Assembly: GCA_965262665.1 (NCBI GenBank)
Contig: CBDHFR010000004.1
Location: 2,170,001 to 2,234,000, forward strand
Direction of reading: 5' to 3'
DNA: 64,000 bases
Source of the DNA: CBDBND01 sp965262665
Lineage (GTDB): Bacteria > Pseudomonadota > Alphaproteobacteria > Rhodospirillales > Rhodospirillaceae
Each line of letters begins with the position of its first letter. Within the stretch, counting starts at the first letter, position 1. The notes below the pieces were generated by a model that was not told the origin of the DNA, searched no databases, and saw only the letters and a list, made by a program, of their open reading frames with translations. Positions 18,305 to 26,901 of this stretch are shown here, piece by piece. The translations under genes were made by a program, and so were the position numbers.

Positions 18305-20557
18305 TCAATCTTCGCCCTCAGTCATGTCATTCGCCACGGCCTCTGCAGGCGGCCTTCGTGGCAGCGTGATGATCATTTCGGTGAATTCTCCAGGTTCGCT
18401 CTCGACCTTGATCGAACCCCCGTGGGCACGCGCGATATCGTTGCAAAGCGAGAGTCCCAGCCCCGTGCCCTTGTCGGTGGGCTTGGTCGTGAAGAACGGA
18501 TCGAAGATCTTGTCGACGATCTCGGCTGGTATGCCATTGCCGTTGTCGCGAAACCGGACCTCGATCGCATTTTCGACACTCCGGCTGGTGATCCACAGCG
18601 TGGGGGCGTAACGCTCGCTGCCATTCCCGCGTCCGTTGGCCCCGCCCGCTGAACTATGCCGGCGCCGCTTTTCGTCGGTGGCATAGCAGGCATTGCTCAC
18701 CATGTTCAGAAAGAGGCGGCCAAGATCCTGCGGAATGACCTCGAGTTCCCCGACCGCCGGATCCAGTTCCTGGATGAGTTCCATCTGGAAGTCGAGGTCC
18801 GTCGCCCGTGCGCTGTGATAAGCGAGCCGTGCGTGCTCTTCAACCAGCTGGTTAATGTCGGCGGAATATCGGTCGGTCGTCCCTCTCCCCATCATCAGCA
18901 TGCTCTGGACGATGCGATCGGCACGGGTACCATGTTTCTGAATCCGCCGGAGATTTGCTGTCAGGTCGGCGCCGATTTCGCGGATGAGGCCGAGGCGATC
19001 GTCTTCGCCCTCCTCTTTGCCATCTTTTCCGGCCAGCACGGCGATCTCCTCCAAGATATCGGCCAGCAACTCCTCAGAAGCCTCTGAAAAATTCTTCACG
19101 AAATTAAGCGGATTTCGGATCTCGTGAGCCACACCAGCCGCCAACTCGCCGAGAGCGGCAAGCTTCTGTCCCATCACGATCTGGTCCTGAGCTCGCGTAA
19201 GATCACCCATCGCCGCCTCAAGTTCCAGGTTCTTGCCCCTGAGTTCCTCCGCGAGTTTCTCCACCAGGTTCAATCGTTGCACCTCCAGCGCGTGGCGGCG
19301 AAAGACCTCAAGCGCTGCGGCCATCTCCGCGACCTCGTCAGCCCCGCTAAGCACAACCTTTTCTTCCAGGTCGCCTCTGGCCATGCGACGCATTCGCTCA
19401 GAGAGGTAGGCGAGCCGCGGCACCAGCGTCTTGCCTACGAAGAGCCAGCCGACCAACCCGGCGCCAAGCACGCTGACCACACTCAGTCCGAGCAGCAGGT
19501 TCCGCCCGGTGCCAATCGCTTTCGCCGAGACCACCGTGGCCTCGCGTGCGCCCTCGCGGGCAACGTTGACCAGGCCCGCCGCTTCCGTGACCAGATCCAC
19601 GGCGAGCGTCCGGTTTCGGGAAAGAAGTTCGCGCTCCTGCCGTTGCAGGCCAAGTGCGCGCTCGCGCAAGTCCAGGCCGCCACCTACACCGATTCCGAGG
19701 TCGATCAATTCGGAAAAGGAATTTTCAAGTTGTTCCTGAAGCGGTCCGGCGGGCAGAGAAGCCACGCGCCGCCGGATACCGCGCGCCACCGCCTCAAGGC
19801 GTTCGCGCAGGGGCTCAAGCAGGGAATAGTCCGTCACGCTGAACACTGTCGCTAGCGTCTGGAATTCGATCGCGGCATCGGCCTGTAACTGTGCCAATGT
19901 CCGATAGCGCTCGAACTCCACTGTAGAAAAGTGACGCACGCGCGGATCGGGCGGTTCGCCAAGTTGCCGATAGCCGGTCACCGTATAGAACAGTTGGTCG
20001 TCAATCGCAGGAATGAGGACGTTGTTCAGCCGCCGCCGAAGCAGCGCGAGATCGTCACGCAACTTCTCCTGCAAATCCGCAGCCGCGAAGATCTCCCATG
20101 CCACATCCTCGACCTCCGCGATATTCTGCGTCAGCGCAACCCCCCGTGCGGCTATTCGGTCTGAGCGTGTGTTTTCGCCTTGCCGGGCCAGAACCGAGAG
20201 TTGCGTATCGAAGACTTTGCGATCTTCAGCCACCTTGTTCGCCACACGCTCCAACTCAGCCGGCGTCGCGGCAGCGGTCAGGTTCGTCGCGGCAGCAACG
20301 AGTGTGCCTCCCTGCTGCGCCACCCCGAAGGCACCGGCCAGCGTCGGGATGCTGTCGTCAACAACTCGGCTCTGGATATCCGCCACTCGATCGAACGAGA
20401 TCCAGCCGACAAGACTCGCCACCAGGGTAAGTGCCACCGCACTGCCGATGGCCAGGTAGAATTGAGTCGAAATCCGCCACCGGCTCCGCAGCATGCGCAT
20501 CAGCGGCGCGCCTATCATCCGCAACATGTCCCCGACATGCTGGCGCAAACCCGTCAT
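18305..20557 (-). CDS. Membrane sensor histidine kinase
   Basis: 750 residues. TM1 at about 30-52, a roughly 300-residue periplasmic helical sensor region, TM2 at about 352-375 (LLLGLSVVSVLGAGLVGWLF), HAMP to about 425 (RMARGDLEEKVVLSGADEVA), a coiled coil, then the H-box AALGELAAGVAHEIRNPLNF (His is the phospho-acceptor). The ATPase domain has N box NMVSNACYATDEK, G1 FRDNGNGIP, F box FDPFFTTK and G2 GTGLGLSL. No receiver domain is present and no response regulator is adjacent. Its ATG overlaps the stop of the binding protein at 20554 by 4 bases, so the pair is coupled and the binding protein probably presents the ligand to this sensor. Confidence 0.92.
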   Translation of the reverse strand: MTGLRQHVGDMLRMIGAPLMRMLRSRWRISTQFYLAIGSAVALTLVASLVGWISFDRVADIQSRVVDDSIPTLAGAFGVAQQGGTLVAAATNLTAAATPAELERVANKVAEDRKVFDTQLSVLARQGENTRSDRIAARGVALTQNIAEVEDVAWEIFAAADLQEKLRDDLALLRRRLNNVLIPAIDDQLFYTVTGYRQLGEPPDPRVRHFSTVEFERYRTLAQLQADAAIEFQTLATVFSVTDYSLLEPLRERLEAVARGIRRRVASLPAGPLQEQLENSFSELIDLGIGVGGGLDLRERALGLQRQERELLSRNRTLAVDLVTEAAGLVNVAREGAREATVVSAKAIGTGRNLLLGLSVVSVLGAGLVGWLFVGKTLVPRLAYLSERMRRMARGDLEEKVVLSGADEVAEMAAALEVFRRHALEVQRLNLVEKLAEELRGKNLELEAAMGDLTRAQDQIVMGQKLAALGELAAGVAHEIRNPLNFVKNFSEASEELLADILEEIAVLAGKDGKEEGEDDRLGLIREIGADLTANLRRIQKHGTRADRIVQSMLMMGRGTTDRYSADINQLVEEHARLAYHSARATDLDFQMELIQELDPAVGELEVIPQDLGRLFLNMVSNACYATDEKRRRHSSAGGANGRGNGSERYAPTLWITSRSVENAIEVRFRDNGNGIPAEIVDKIFDPFFTTKPTDKGTGLGLSLCNDIARAHGGSIKVESEPGEFTEMIITLPRRPPAEAVANDMTEGED

Positions 20558-21744
20558 CGCCCCGCATTGTCCTCAAGCTTCTGGACCGAGCGGGAACGTC
20601 CGTCGGCGTCGAAGACAGTGAGGAAGACCTCGTCGGAGCCCTGGTTGTCGTTCTCTCCGTAGCGCAGGACAAACCCGTCAAGATCAATTTCGCCAGCCCG
20701 GCGCAGAGCTGCAAGGAAACAGGTACGATCAGGCTCCGCACCGCAGAGTTCGAGTGCGACAATGGCGAGGCGACCAGCGAGATAGCCCTCGAAAGACACG
20801 AACCCAGGGGTTGTGGCGGGTGTATGGACGGCAAGTGCGCGGCGATAAGCCTGCGCGACCGCTGGTTCATCAGCAGTCGGTGAAGACACGACCTGGGTCA
20901 CGAAAACTCCGGTCCCGTCCGTCGTACCAAGCTCGCGAATCAACGCGTTGGAGTCGACGAAAGAGATCGTCATGAATACCGGATCGAACCGAATGTGCCG
21001 AGCCCAGGCGATCAGAGCTGCCACAGGACGGTAGGCCCCGATCAGGACCACCGCCTCAGGCGCCCCGGCGCGCAACTCCAGTAGAGCGGTCTTCACCGCC
21101 GTCGTGTTTCGCGGATAGACGCCTGTTGCAACAGGCTCCAGGCCTCGACGCTTCAGAGCACGGCTTACACCTTCAAGGCCCGACCGACCGAAGGAATCGT
21201 CCTGGTAGAAAACCGCGATCCTTTCGATACCGCGATCGACGTATAGCCGTTCGACGATTTCCTCGGTCTCCTGATAATAGGAGGCTCGGAGGTTGATCAC
21301 ATTGGTCCATTTCGGGTCACGCAGAAAGGCAGCGCCTGTGAATGGCGCGATATAGGGAATACCTGCCTCGGCGGCGACCGGAACAGCCGAGCGGGAGGTC
21401 GGAGTGCCGACTGCGCCGATCAGAGCGAAGACCTTCTCCTCGTTGATGAGGCGCGAGGTGTTGACCACCGCCTCTTCCGGCTCGTAAGCGTCGTCGAGCG
21501 AGACGAGCTCCAGCCGGCGTCCGTGCACTCCCCCCTCGTCATTCACCTCCCGGAAAGCGGCCTCGATCCCGAGGCGCAAGTTCCGGCCGAGGTCCCGGGC
21601 ATTGCCGGTGAACGCGGCTGACTGTCCGAAGAGGACGCGGTCTGCGGATATCCCTATTTCCGCGCCATGCAGCCCGACTTCTAAGAGAGACGGCAGAATC
21701 CCGGCAGCCAAAAAGCTCACCGCAAATCGCAGCCGTCCGGTCAA
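20554..21744 (-). CDS. Periplasmic Leu/Ile/Val-type binding protein coupled to kinase
   Basis: 396 residues of the Peripla_BP_6 (LivJ/amide-binding) fold. TTG start at 21744 preceded by GGAGGG; signal sequence RLRFAVSFLAAGILPSLLEV. Key blocks are VLFGQSAAFTGNARDLGRNL, GIEAAFREVNDEGGVHGRRL, INEEKVFALIGAVGTPTSRS and IAVFYQDDSFGRSGLEGVSR. No Liv permease genes are nearby. The 4-bp overlap with the histidine kinase suggests a signalling role, as a ligand-loaded receptor, rather than transport. Confidence 0.88.
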   Translation of the reverse strand: MTGRLRFAVSFLAAGILPSLLEVGLHGAEIGISADRVLFGQSAAFTGNARDLGRNLRLGIEAAFREVNDEGGVHGRRLELVSLDDAYEPEEAVVNTSRLINEEKVFALIGAVGTPTSRSAVPVAAEAGIPYIAPFTGAAFLRDPKWTNVINLRASYYQETEEIVERLYVDRGIERIAVFYQDDSFGRSGLEGVSRALKRRGLEPVATGVYPRNTTAVKTALLELRAGAPEAVVLIGAYRPVAALIAWARHIRFDPVFMTISFVDSNALIRELGTTDGTGVFVTQVVSSPTADEPAVAQAYRRALAVHTPATTPGFVSFEGYLAGRLAIVALELCGAEPDRTCFLAALRRAGEIDLDGFVLRYGENDNQGSDEVFLTVFDADGRSRSVQKLEDNAGR

Positions 21745-22406
21745 TCGGCCCTCCGCTTGATCAGCTTCATGAAATTCCGGTCACCCTCGCGTCGGTAGTG
21801 CACCTCGTCAATTATAATTTACATCAAATGAACGCCAAGGCCACCGATCGAACGGTTCTCAATACCCGAGTTGAAGTCCTGCTCTGGCTGTCCTTTCTTG
21901 TATGTGGACCTCTGTCAGCTGCTCGAAAGGTGCTCTTACCTTCTTCTAGGGTCAATAACAAAAAGCCTGCTTGCGGCCATTGATTGCCCAATTCGCCGGG
22001 GTTTGTAGCCGATCACCCGGGGGGCCTGAACGCGGCGGAGGAGCCACGAAGTGGCTTAACGCGACATAACCCTGCCGCAACCACCGTAACTGTTGTTTGG
22101 CTGGCATGTTCATAGCTCGGAAATCCTGGTCCTCCCATTGTGACAACAGTATCGCCAAAGAATCCCATCATGAATTGCAATCCGGCACCCGGCCGTGTGA
22201 ATCCCGGCGACAAAATGGTCAGTGGAATCGGTCGGATAATCTGACCATCGCGGAGTAAAAGTCCCTGCTTGGTATATCCACTGTATTCTAAGGAATGCTA
22301 TATTCTTGTTTAGAATCAATGTGTTCATTCTTTTCTGACAGCTTGACAGTGCTACCGAGTACCACTAAGTTCCCACTCATGATGTGGTAACTTATGAGGG
22401 TACTAA
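21745..22406. other. 662-bp stretch without a recognised gene
   Basis: It contains an open minus-strand frame of about 85 codons (22013-22275, with GLLLRDGQIIRPIPLTILSP and GAGLQFMMGFFGDTVVTMGG) that reads like protein but matches nothing I know. There is an AT-rich segment near 22280-22390, just before the integrase start, where an attachment site would be expected. I see no tRNA or clear direct repeat there. Confidence 0.35.
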
Positions 22407-22571
22407 TTGGCTGGAAAAATCACGGCAAAGTTCGCTGAAGCGGTGAAGAAACCGGGACGGCATGGTGACGGCAATGGCCTGTATCTGATGGTCAAGCCGA
22501 GCGGCTCAAAGTCGTGGGTCCTGCGAACGGTTGTGCGCGGACGGCGGCGTGACATGGGACTTGGCGGCTAT
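22407..22571 (+). pseudogene. Tyrosine integrase, N-terminal arm-binding fragment
   Basis: About 55 residues: AGKITAKFAEAVKKPGRHGD, GNGLYLMVKPSGSKSWVLRT, VVRGRRRDMGLGGYR. This is the DUF4102 arm-DNA-binding domain of prophage/island integrases. The sequence switches at about 22571 to unrelated DNA, so core-binding and catalytic domains are gone. A C-terminal integrase fragment of compatible type lies at 46373. Confidence 0.8.
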
Positions 22572-22674
22572 CGTAACGCTCCACCACAAAGCAGTCGTCG
22601 CCGTCGAGACCGCTGCCGAACATGTGAATGAGAAAAGTGCGCGCTTGAGCGCGCGGGGCCATGGCCGTCTGCAT
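22572..22674 (-). pseudogene. Truncated small gene, unknown
   Basis: The ATG at 22674 follows GGAGGCGGC. The frame reads MQTAMAPRAQARTFLIHMFG then SGLDGDDCFVVERYDSRQ and is cut at the integrase junction. A good ribosome site and a protein-like sequence suggest a real gene start; no family recognised. Confidence 0.3.
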
Positions 22675-22837
22675 GATGCCGCCTCCTTCGGAATGATAAA
22701 CGGGGGATGGCGGACGCGCCCTCGCCGGAGCGCCAACCGCCGCCCCGCTCACGGCCTGACTTTCCCTCTCGCCGGCGCGGGGCATGGTGGAGGATCATGG
22801 CGGAATTCCGCAATGGATTGTAACGTGGAGTTTGCCT

Positions 22838-23119
22838 ATGGTCTTTGACCGGAATGGAATGTTTGCAATGGTTACGCGTACCCAAGCCCTCAAGCGCTTC
22901 AAGTTGCCTATTCGAAAAACCTTCGATATTCGGTCAGAAAAAGACGATTACGGTATCTGGAGGATAGTGTTTACAAGCAAAGGCAGCCCCCCTGTACGTA
23001 TGCTTCCAAGCGCAGCGGTGCTCCTTGCCGAGGAACTCCGCGCCGCCGATTCCGTCCTGGCCGGTAAGATTGACGATTGCGCCAGGCAGCCACAGCGTTA
23101 CTTCAATAAACCAGTCTGA
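22838..23119 (+). CDS. Hypothetical protein, 93 aa
   Basis: ATG at 22838 after ACGTGGAG. Basic N-terminus (MVFDRNGMFAMVTRTQALKR) then KTFDIRSEKDDYGIWRIVFT and a helical tail (AAVLLAEELRAADSVLAGKI). It looks like a small soluble protein of a mobile region. No family recognised. Confidence 0.45.
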   Translation: MVFDRNGMFAMVTRTQALKRFKLPIRKTFDIRSEKDDYGIWRIVFTSKGSPPVRMLPSAAVLLAEELRAADSVLAGKIDDCARQPQRYFNKPV

Positions 23120-23375
23120 GATATCCGGCCAAACAGGGTGGCGGCGGGAGATATGGGCCGATGGGCGGGTAGATAACCTCTATCCGGAAAAACCGCCGGC
23201 GCCCGGAGGTTTGATGCTTTCGCCGGCGTTGAGGCGGATGGGCCAGCCCGGTTCGACCGGAGCCCAGTTTGGGATCCAGTTCGAAAATCCACTTAATTTA
23301 GGATCGAGGTATAGAAAATGTTGATTTGAGGCTTATGCACGCAATCTTACATTCCAATTATACCAACGGCGGGAA

Positions 23376-23570
23376 TTATCGACCTTTGTGAGCCCATTCT
23401 CTCGATCCGATGGACATGATTGTTTCAGGCTGATCGATGAGCTTGTTCCAGGCTTGGCAACCGGCCTCAATGATGGCGTCGTAATCTTCGAAGACGCGGT
23501 TCGAGAGCCAGTTTTGTCGGAGGTATTGCCAGATGTTCTCGACCGTGTTTAGCGCAGGCGATGGCGAGGG
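23376..23570 (-). pseudogene. IS630-type transposase, C-terminal remnant
   Basis: NTVENIWQYLRQNWLSNRVF then EDYDAIIEAGCQAWNKLIDQ and SIGSREWAHKGR. The catalytic Glu (VENIW) is intact, but everything upstream of PSPALN is lost. The element end TATACCAACGGC lies just beyond at about 23357. Confidence 0.75.
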
Positions 23571-23759
23571 CAGTAGGATGAACAACCCGTAAATAAAGAT
23601 TATCAACCCCACTGACTCTCATTATAGATGAGGGACGAACGGGGAGCAGGTCACAAATCGTAGCTTACGTCAGTGTCCGATTTCCGGGGAGTAGCTCACA
23701 CCTTTCGTGTTCTTAGCATTTTAACTTGTCGAATAGTATTTGAAGACAATTCGAATTGG

Positions 23760-24203
23760 TCAAAATCTTGGCACCTTAAATAGGCGACCGTCGTTCCCAC
23801 CATCATTAAGTGTTAAGATCATTTCTTCTTCCGCGAAGGGTATCCTGTTTTCGTCTTCGTCTCTCGGCAAATCAGAATCAATTATCGAAATAATGTATTG
23901 GATACCTTTCTCTTCAATATTTTCCCTAATTAAGTCTAGAAGATTCAACTTTACCCGATTATCCAAACCTTCAAGGATGCCGTCGTGATAGACAAAATGA
24001 TAAAACTTTTCGCCCTTAAGTGCCCGAAGCACTGCTAAGTCAAATAAGGAACAAAGCAAGCGGTGATAGCTACTTCCCTCTGATTGGCTAGATTCTTTGC
24101 CGAGTCTATTTAGAGTTTGAATTCTAAATTCGATATTACCATTTGTATTTTGACGGATTGAGAACTCTCCAGTGACGTCTAAGACGCGAGTTACAAATCG
24201 ATT
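23760..24203 (-). pseudogene. DUF2326 ATPase, C-terminal fragment (ABC-three-component defence)
   Basis: About 147 codons in one open frame: FVTRVLDVTGEFSIRQNTNG, SYHRLLCSLFDLAVLRALKG, YHFVYHDGILEGLDNRVKLN, QYIISIIDSDLPRD and MILTLNDGGNDGRLFKVPRF, ending at TGA/TAA before 23760. This is the conserved tail of the RecN-like coiled-coil ATPase of ABC-3C systems (signature-type SSYHRLL, D-loop-like HDGILEG). It is AT-richer than its neighbours. The N-terminus, with Walker A and coiled coil, has been replaced by an IS3 fragment at about 24205. Confidence 0.75.
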
Positions 24204-24242
24204 TGAACCGCGCCGGGTTTGGCGGAGGCCATTTTGTTTGAG

Positions 24243-24465
24243 TCACGCCGCCATGTCTGACTGCTCCAGCATGGCGTAGTGACGTTCCTCGGCTTCGGCC
24301 GGCGGGATGTTTCCGATGGGCTCCAGGAGCCGCCGGTTGTTGAACCAATCGACCCATTCCAGAGTAGCGAGCTCGACGGCCTCGAATGAGCGCCGCGGCC
24401 CGCGCCGGTGAATGACCTCGGCTTTGTAAAGACCATTGACGGTCTCGGCCACAGCATTGATGCTC
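24243..24465 (-). pseudogene. IS3-family OrfB, C-terminal fragment
   Basis: AVAETVNGLYKAEVIHRRGP, SFEAVELATLEWVDWFNNRR and LLEPIGNIPPAEAEERHYAM. The catalytic Glu lies in AVAETVNGLYK. The DDE core upstream is replaced by IS110 sequence. Confidence 0.8.
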
Positions 24466-24487
24466 CTATAGACCGTCAAGTCCTTAT

Positions 24488-25607
24488 CTATGTCGGCGAA
24501 GGGGTGCTCGTCGGTTCAAGGGGAAGAGAAGGTTCGGGAAGAAGGTGGTAGAGTTCTCGGGCGACGAAACGCTTAAGGCATCGGATGATGTCCTTCTTTG
24601 AAAGTCCGTCGGCCTTGCGACGTTTAACATAGGCGATGGTAGGCGGGTGCCATCGCAGTCGGACGACGACAACTCGGTATAGAGCCGCATTGGCCTGTCG
24701 GTTTCCTCCACGATTTAGCCGGTGTCGGCCGCCAGTCTTGCCGGAGCCAGCCGGGATCGGGCAGACACCGCAAAGCTTGGCGAAGGCTGCTTCTGATCGG
24801 CTTCGATCTGTGTTGTCTCCCGCTGCGATCAACACCTCAGCGGCGGTATCGAAACCAACGCCGAACTGCTCGAGCATTTTGGGAGCTGCGGTTTTTGTGA
24901 GGACTTTGAGCTGAGCACCGTGGACCTTGATCTCTTCGTGAAGGTCGAGCCAACGCCGTGCCAGGTGCGCAAGCGTGTATCGGGTCGCGACGTGCGGGTC
25001 CGACATATTGCCGTTCGTTTCCAACGCAGCGCACGCAATGATGAGTTTGTGGTCGGTAAGCGATTCGAGCTCGATGCGGAGTTCATCTGAAACGGTGACC
25101 AAAACTGCCTTAAGTGTAATGATTGCCGCAGTACGCGCTTTGACAGCGGTATCACGGGCGATTTTGATTACGCGGACGGCTTCGATTTGGCCATTCGCGA
25201 GTTTAGGTGTCGCGGTACCGCTCCCAGAGAGCACCGTTCGTGCAGCGTGCTCAGCATCGATGGGGTCACTCTTACCGGACAGGCGCCGCTCACCCTTGCG
25301 GGGCGGTCTAGCGACTTCATGGACTATGTGGCCGTGACGGCGAAGGAACCGAGCGAGACCCGAGCCGTACGACCCGCAGCCCTCGGCAGCCCTCGACCCC
25401 GAACGCATGGATCTCGCCGAGTGATTGCGCCCAGACAAGCAACTCGGCGTAGCCGTCAGGGGTCGCCGCCGCCAGTTTCGGCTTGTCGATGAGGCCGCCG
25501 AGGCCGTCGATGGCAACCGCGATGTGCTCATCTTTGTGCGTGTCGACCCCGACGATGACGTCGTGGCGTTGGAGTGCGATGCTAGGCATGATTGTTGATC
25601 CCTTCAC
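24488..25607 (-). pseudogene. IS110-family transposase, one frameshift
   Basis: ATG at 25589 or 25607. DEDD start VIVGVDTHKDEHIAVAID, to about 25370, where the frame shifts. Continuation FLRRHGHIVHEVARPPRKGE, KSDPIDAEHAARTVLSGSGT, then transposase_20 blocks AAEVLIAAGDNTDRSRSEAA, FAKLCGVCPIPAGSGKTGGR and ANAALYRVVVVRLRWHPPTI. Near full length. The element seems to end within IS481 sequence at about 25730. Confidence 0.85.
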
Positions 25608-25730
25608 ATGGTCGATGGTCCGACTCGCTGGTCAGGCGGGAAGGACAGGACTGCGATGGGACCTGGTGGATCAGGCTCCTATTAGGTCACTGCCCACCTG
25701 GCCGGCGAGGCACTACGGCGCCGCTCGGGT

Positions 25731-26703
25731 GAGGAAGGCGGCGTGGAGGCCTTGTTCGAGCGCACCCGGCGCAAACCCAATCTTGCCAACCGCGTCGGTG
25801 AAGCCACCGAGCAGGCGGTGATCAAATCCGCGCTGGAGTTTCCGGCCTATGGTCAGGCCCGCACCTCCAACGAGCTGCGCAAGCAGGGTGTCTTTGTCTC
25901 GCCCTCCGGCGTCCGTTCGATCTGGCTGCGGCATGACCTGGCCAACTTCAAGGCCCGGCTGAAGGCGCTGGAGACCAAGGTCGCCGAGGACGGCATGATC
26001 CTGACCGAGGCCCACATACGAGGCCCAGGTGCAGGCCTTGGAAAAGAAGAATCGCGACGACGAAGCCCGCGGCGAGGTGGAAACGGCCCACCCCGGCTAT
26101 CTGGGTTCACAGGACACCTTCTATGTCGGCACCCTGAAGGGGGTGGGGCGGATCTACCAGCAGAGCTATGTCGATCCCTATTCCAAGGTCGCGCAGGCCA
26201 AGCTCTACACCACCAAGACGCCGATCACCGCCGCCGACCTGCTCAATGACCGGGTGCTGCCGTTCCATGACGAGCACGACCTGCCTGTGCTGCGGATCAT
26301 GACCGACAGGGGCACGGAATACTGCGGGCGCGTCGACAAGCACGACTACCAGCTCTTCCTGGCCATCAACGATATCGACCATACCAAGACCAAGGTGAAA
26401 TCACCGCAAACAAACGGCATCCGCGAGCGCTTTCACAAGACCGTGCTGCAGGAGTTCTACCAGGTCGCGTTCCGCAAAAGACTCTACGACAGCGTCGATG
26501 CGCTGCAGGACGATCTGGATCAATGGCTACATCACTACAACACGGAACGCACTCATCAGGGCAAAATGTGTTGCGGCAGAACGCCGTTCCAGACCATGAT
26601 CGAGGGCAAAGAAATCTGGAAGGAAAAGTTCGTGAACTGAACTTGACCTAACAGAGGCCGCCGGAAAAACGGCCAACTGTCAGATCACATCTGAACCACT
26701 ACA
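25731..26703 (+). mobile_element. IS481-family element, 3' part
   Basis: Begins TGAGGAAGGCGGCG, exactly where the 5' part at 16898 stops, and runs to the TGTAGTGG terminus at 26703. Transposase reading: ALFERTRRKPNLANRVGEAT, a frameshift at a 13-base duplication near 26017, then YLGSQDTFYVGTLKGVGRIY and the DDE blocks MTDRGTEYCG and NGIRERFHKTVLQEFY to 26640. Not functional. Confidence 0.85.
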
Positions 26704-26718
26704 CCTAGCCAACCGTTG

Positions 26719-26880
26719 ATGGACAATCCCTTCCGGTACTTCAACAGTTCGCCCGAGCTCGTCCGCCCCTCGGTGATGACGTATGTCCGCCACCCCTTGT
26801 CGTTGAAACACGTCGAAAATCTCCTGTTTGAGCGGGGCATCGACATTTACCACGAGACCGTGCGGCATTGGTGGAACCTA
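26719..26880 (+). pseudogene. IS6-family transposase, N-terminal fragment
   Basis: NPFRYFNSSPELVRPSVMTY, VRHPLSLKHVENLLFERGID and IYHETVRHWWN: the start of IS6/IS26-type transposases. It is cut by the IS30 element whose end is at 26902. Confidence 0.8.
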
Positions 26881-26901
26881 TCCCTTCTAAAAACCTGGCG
26901 G

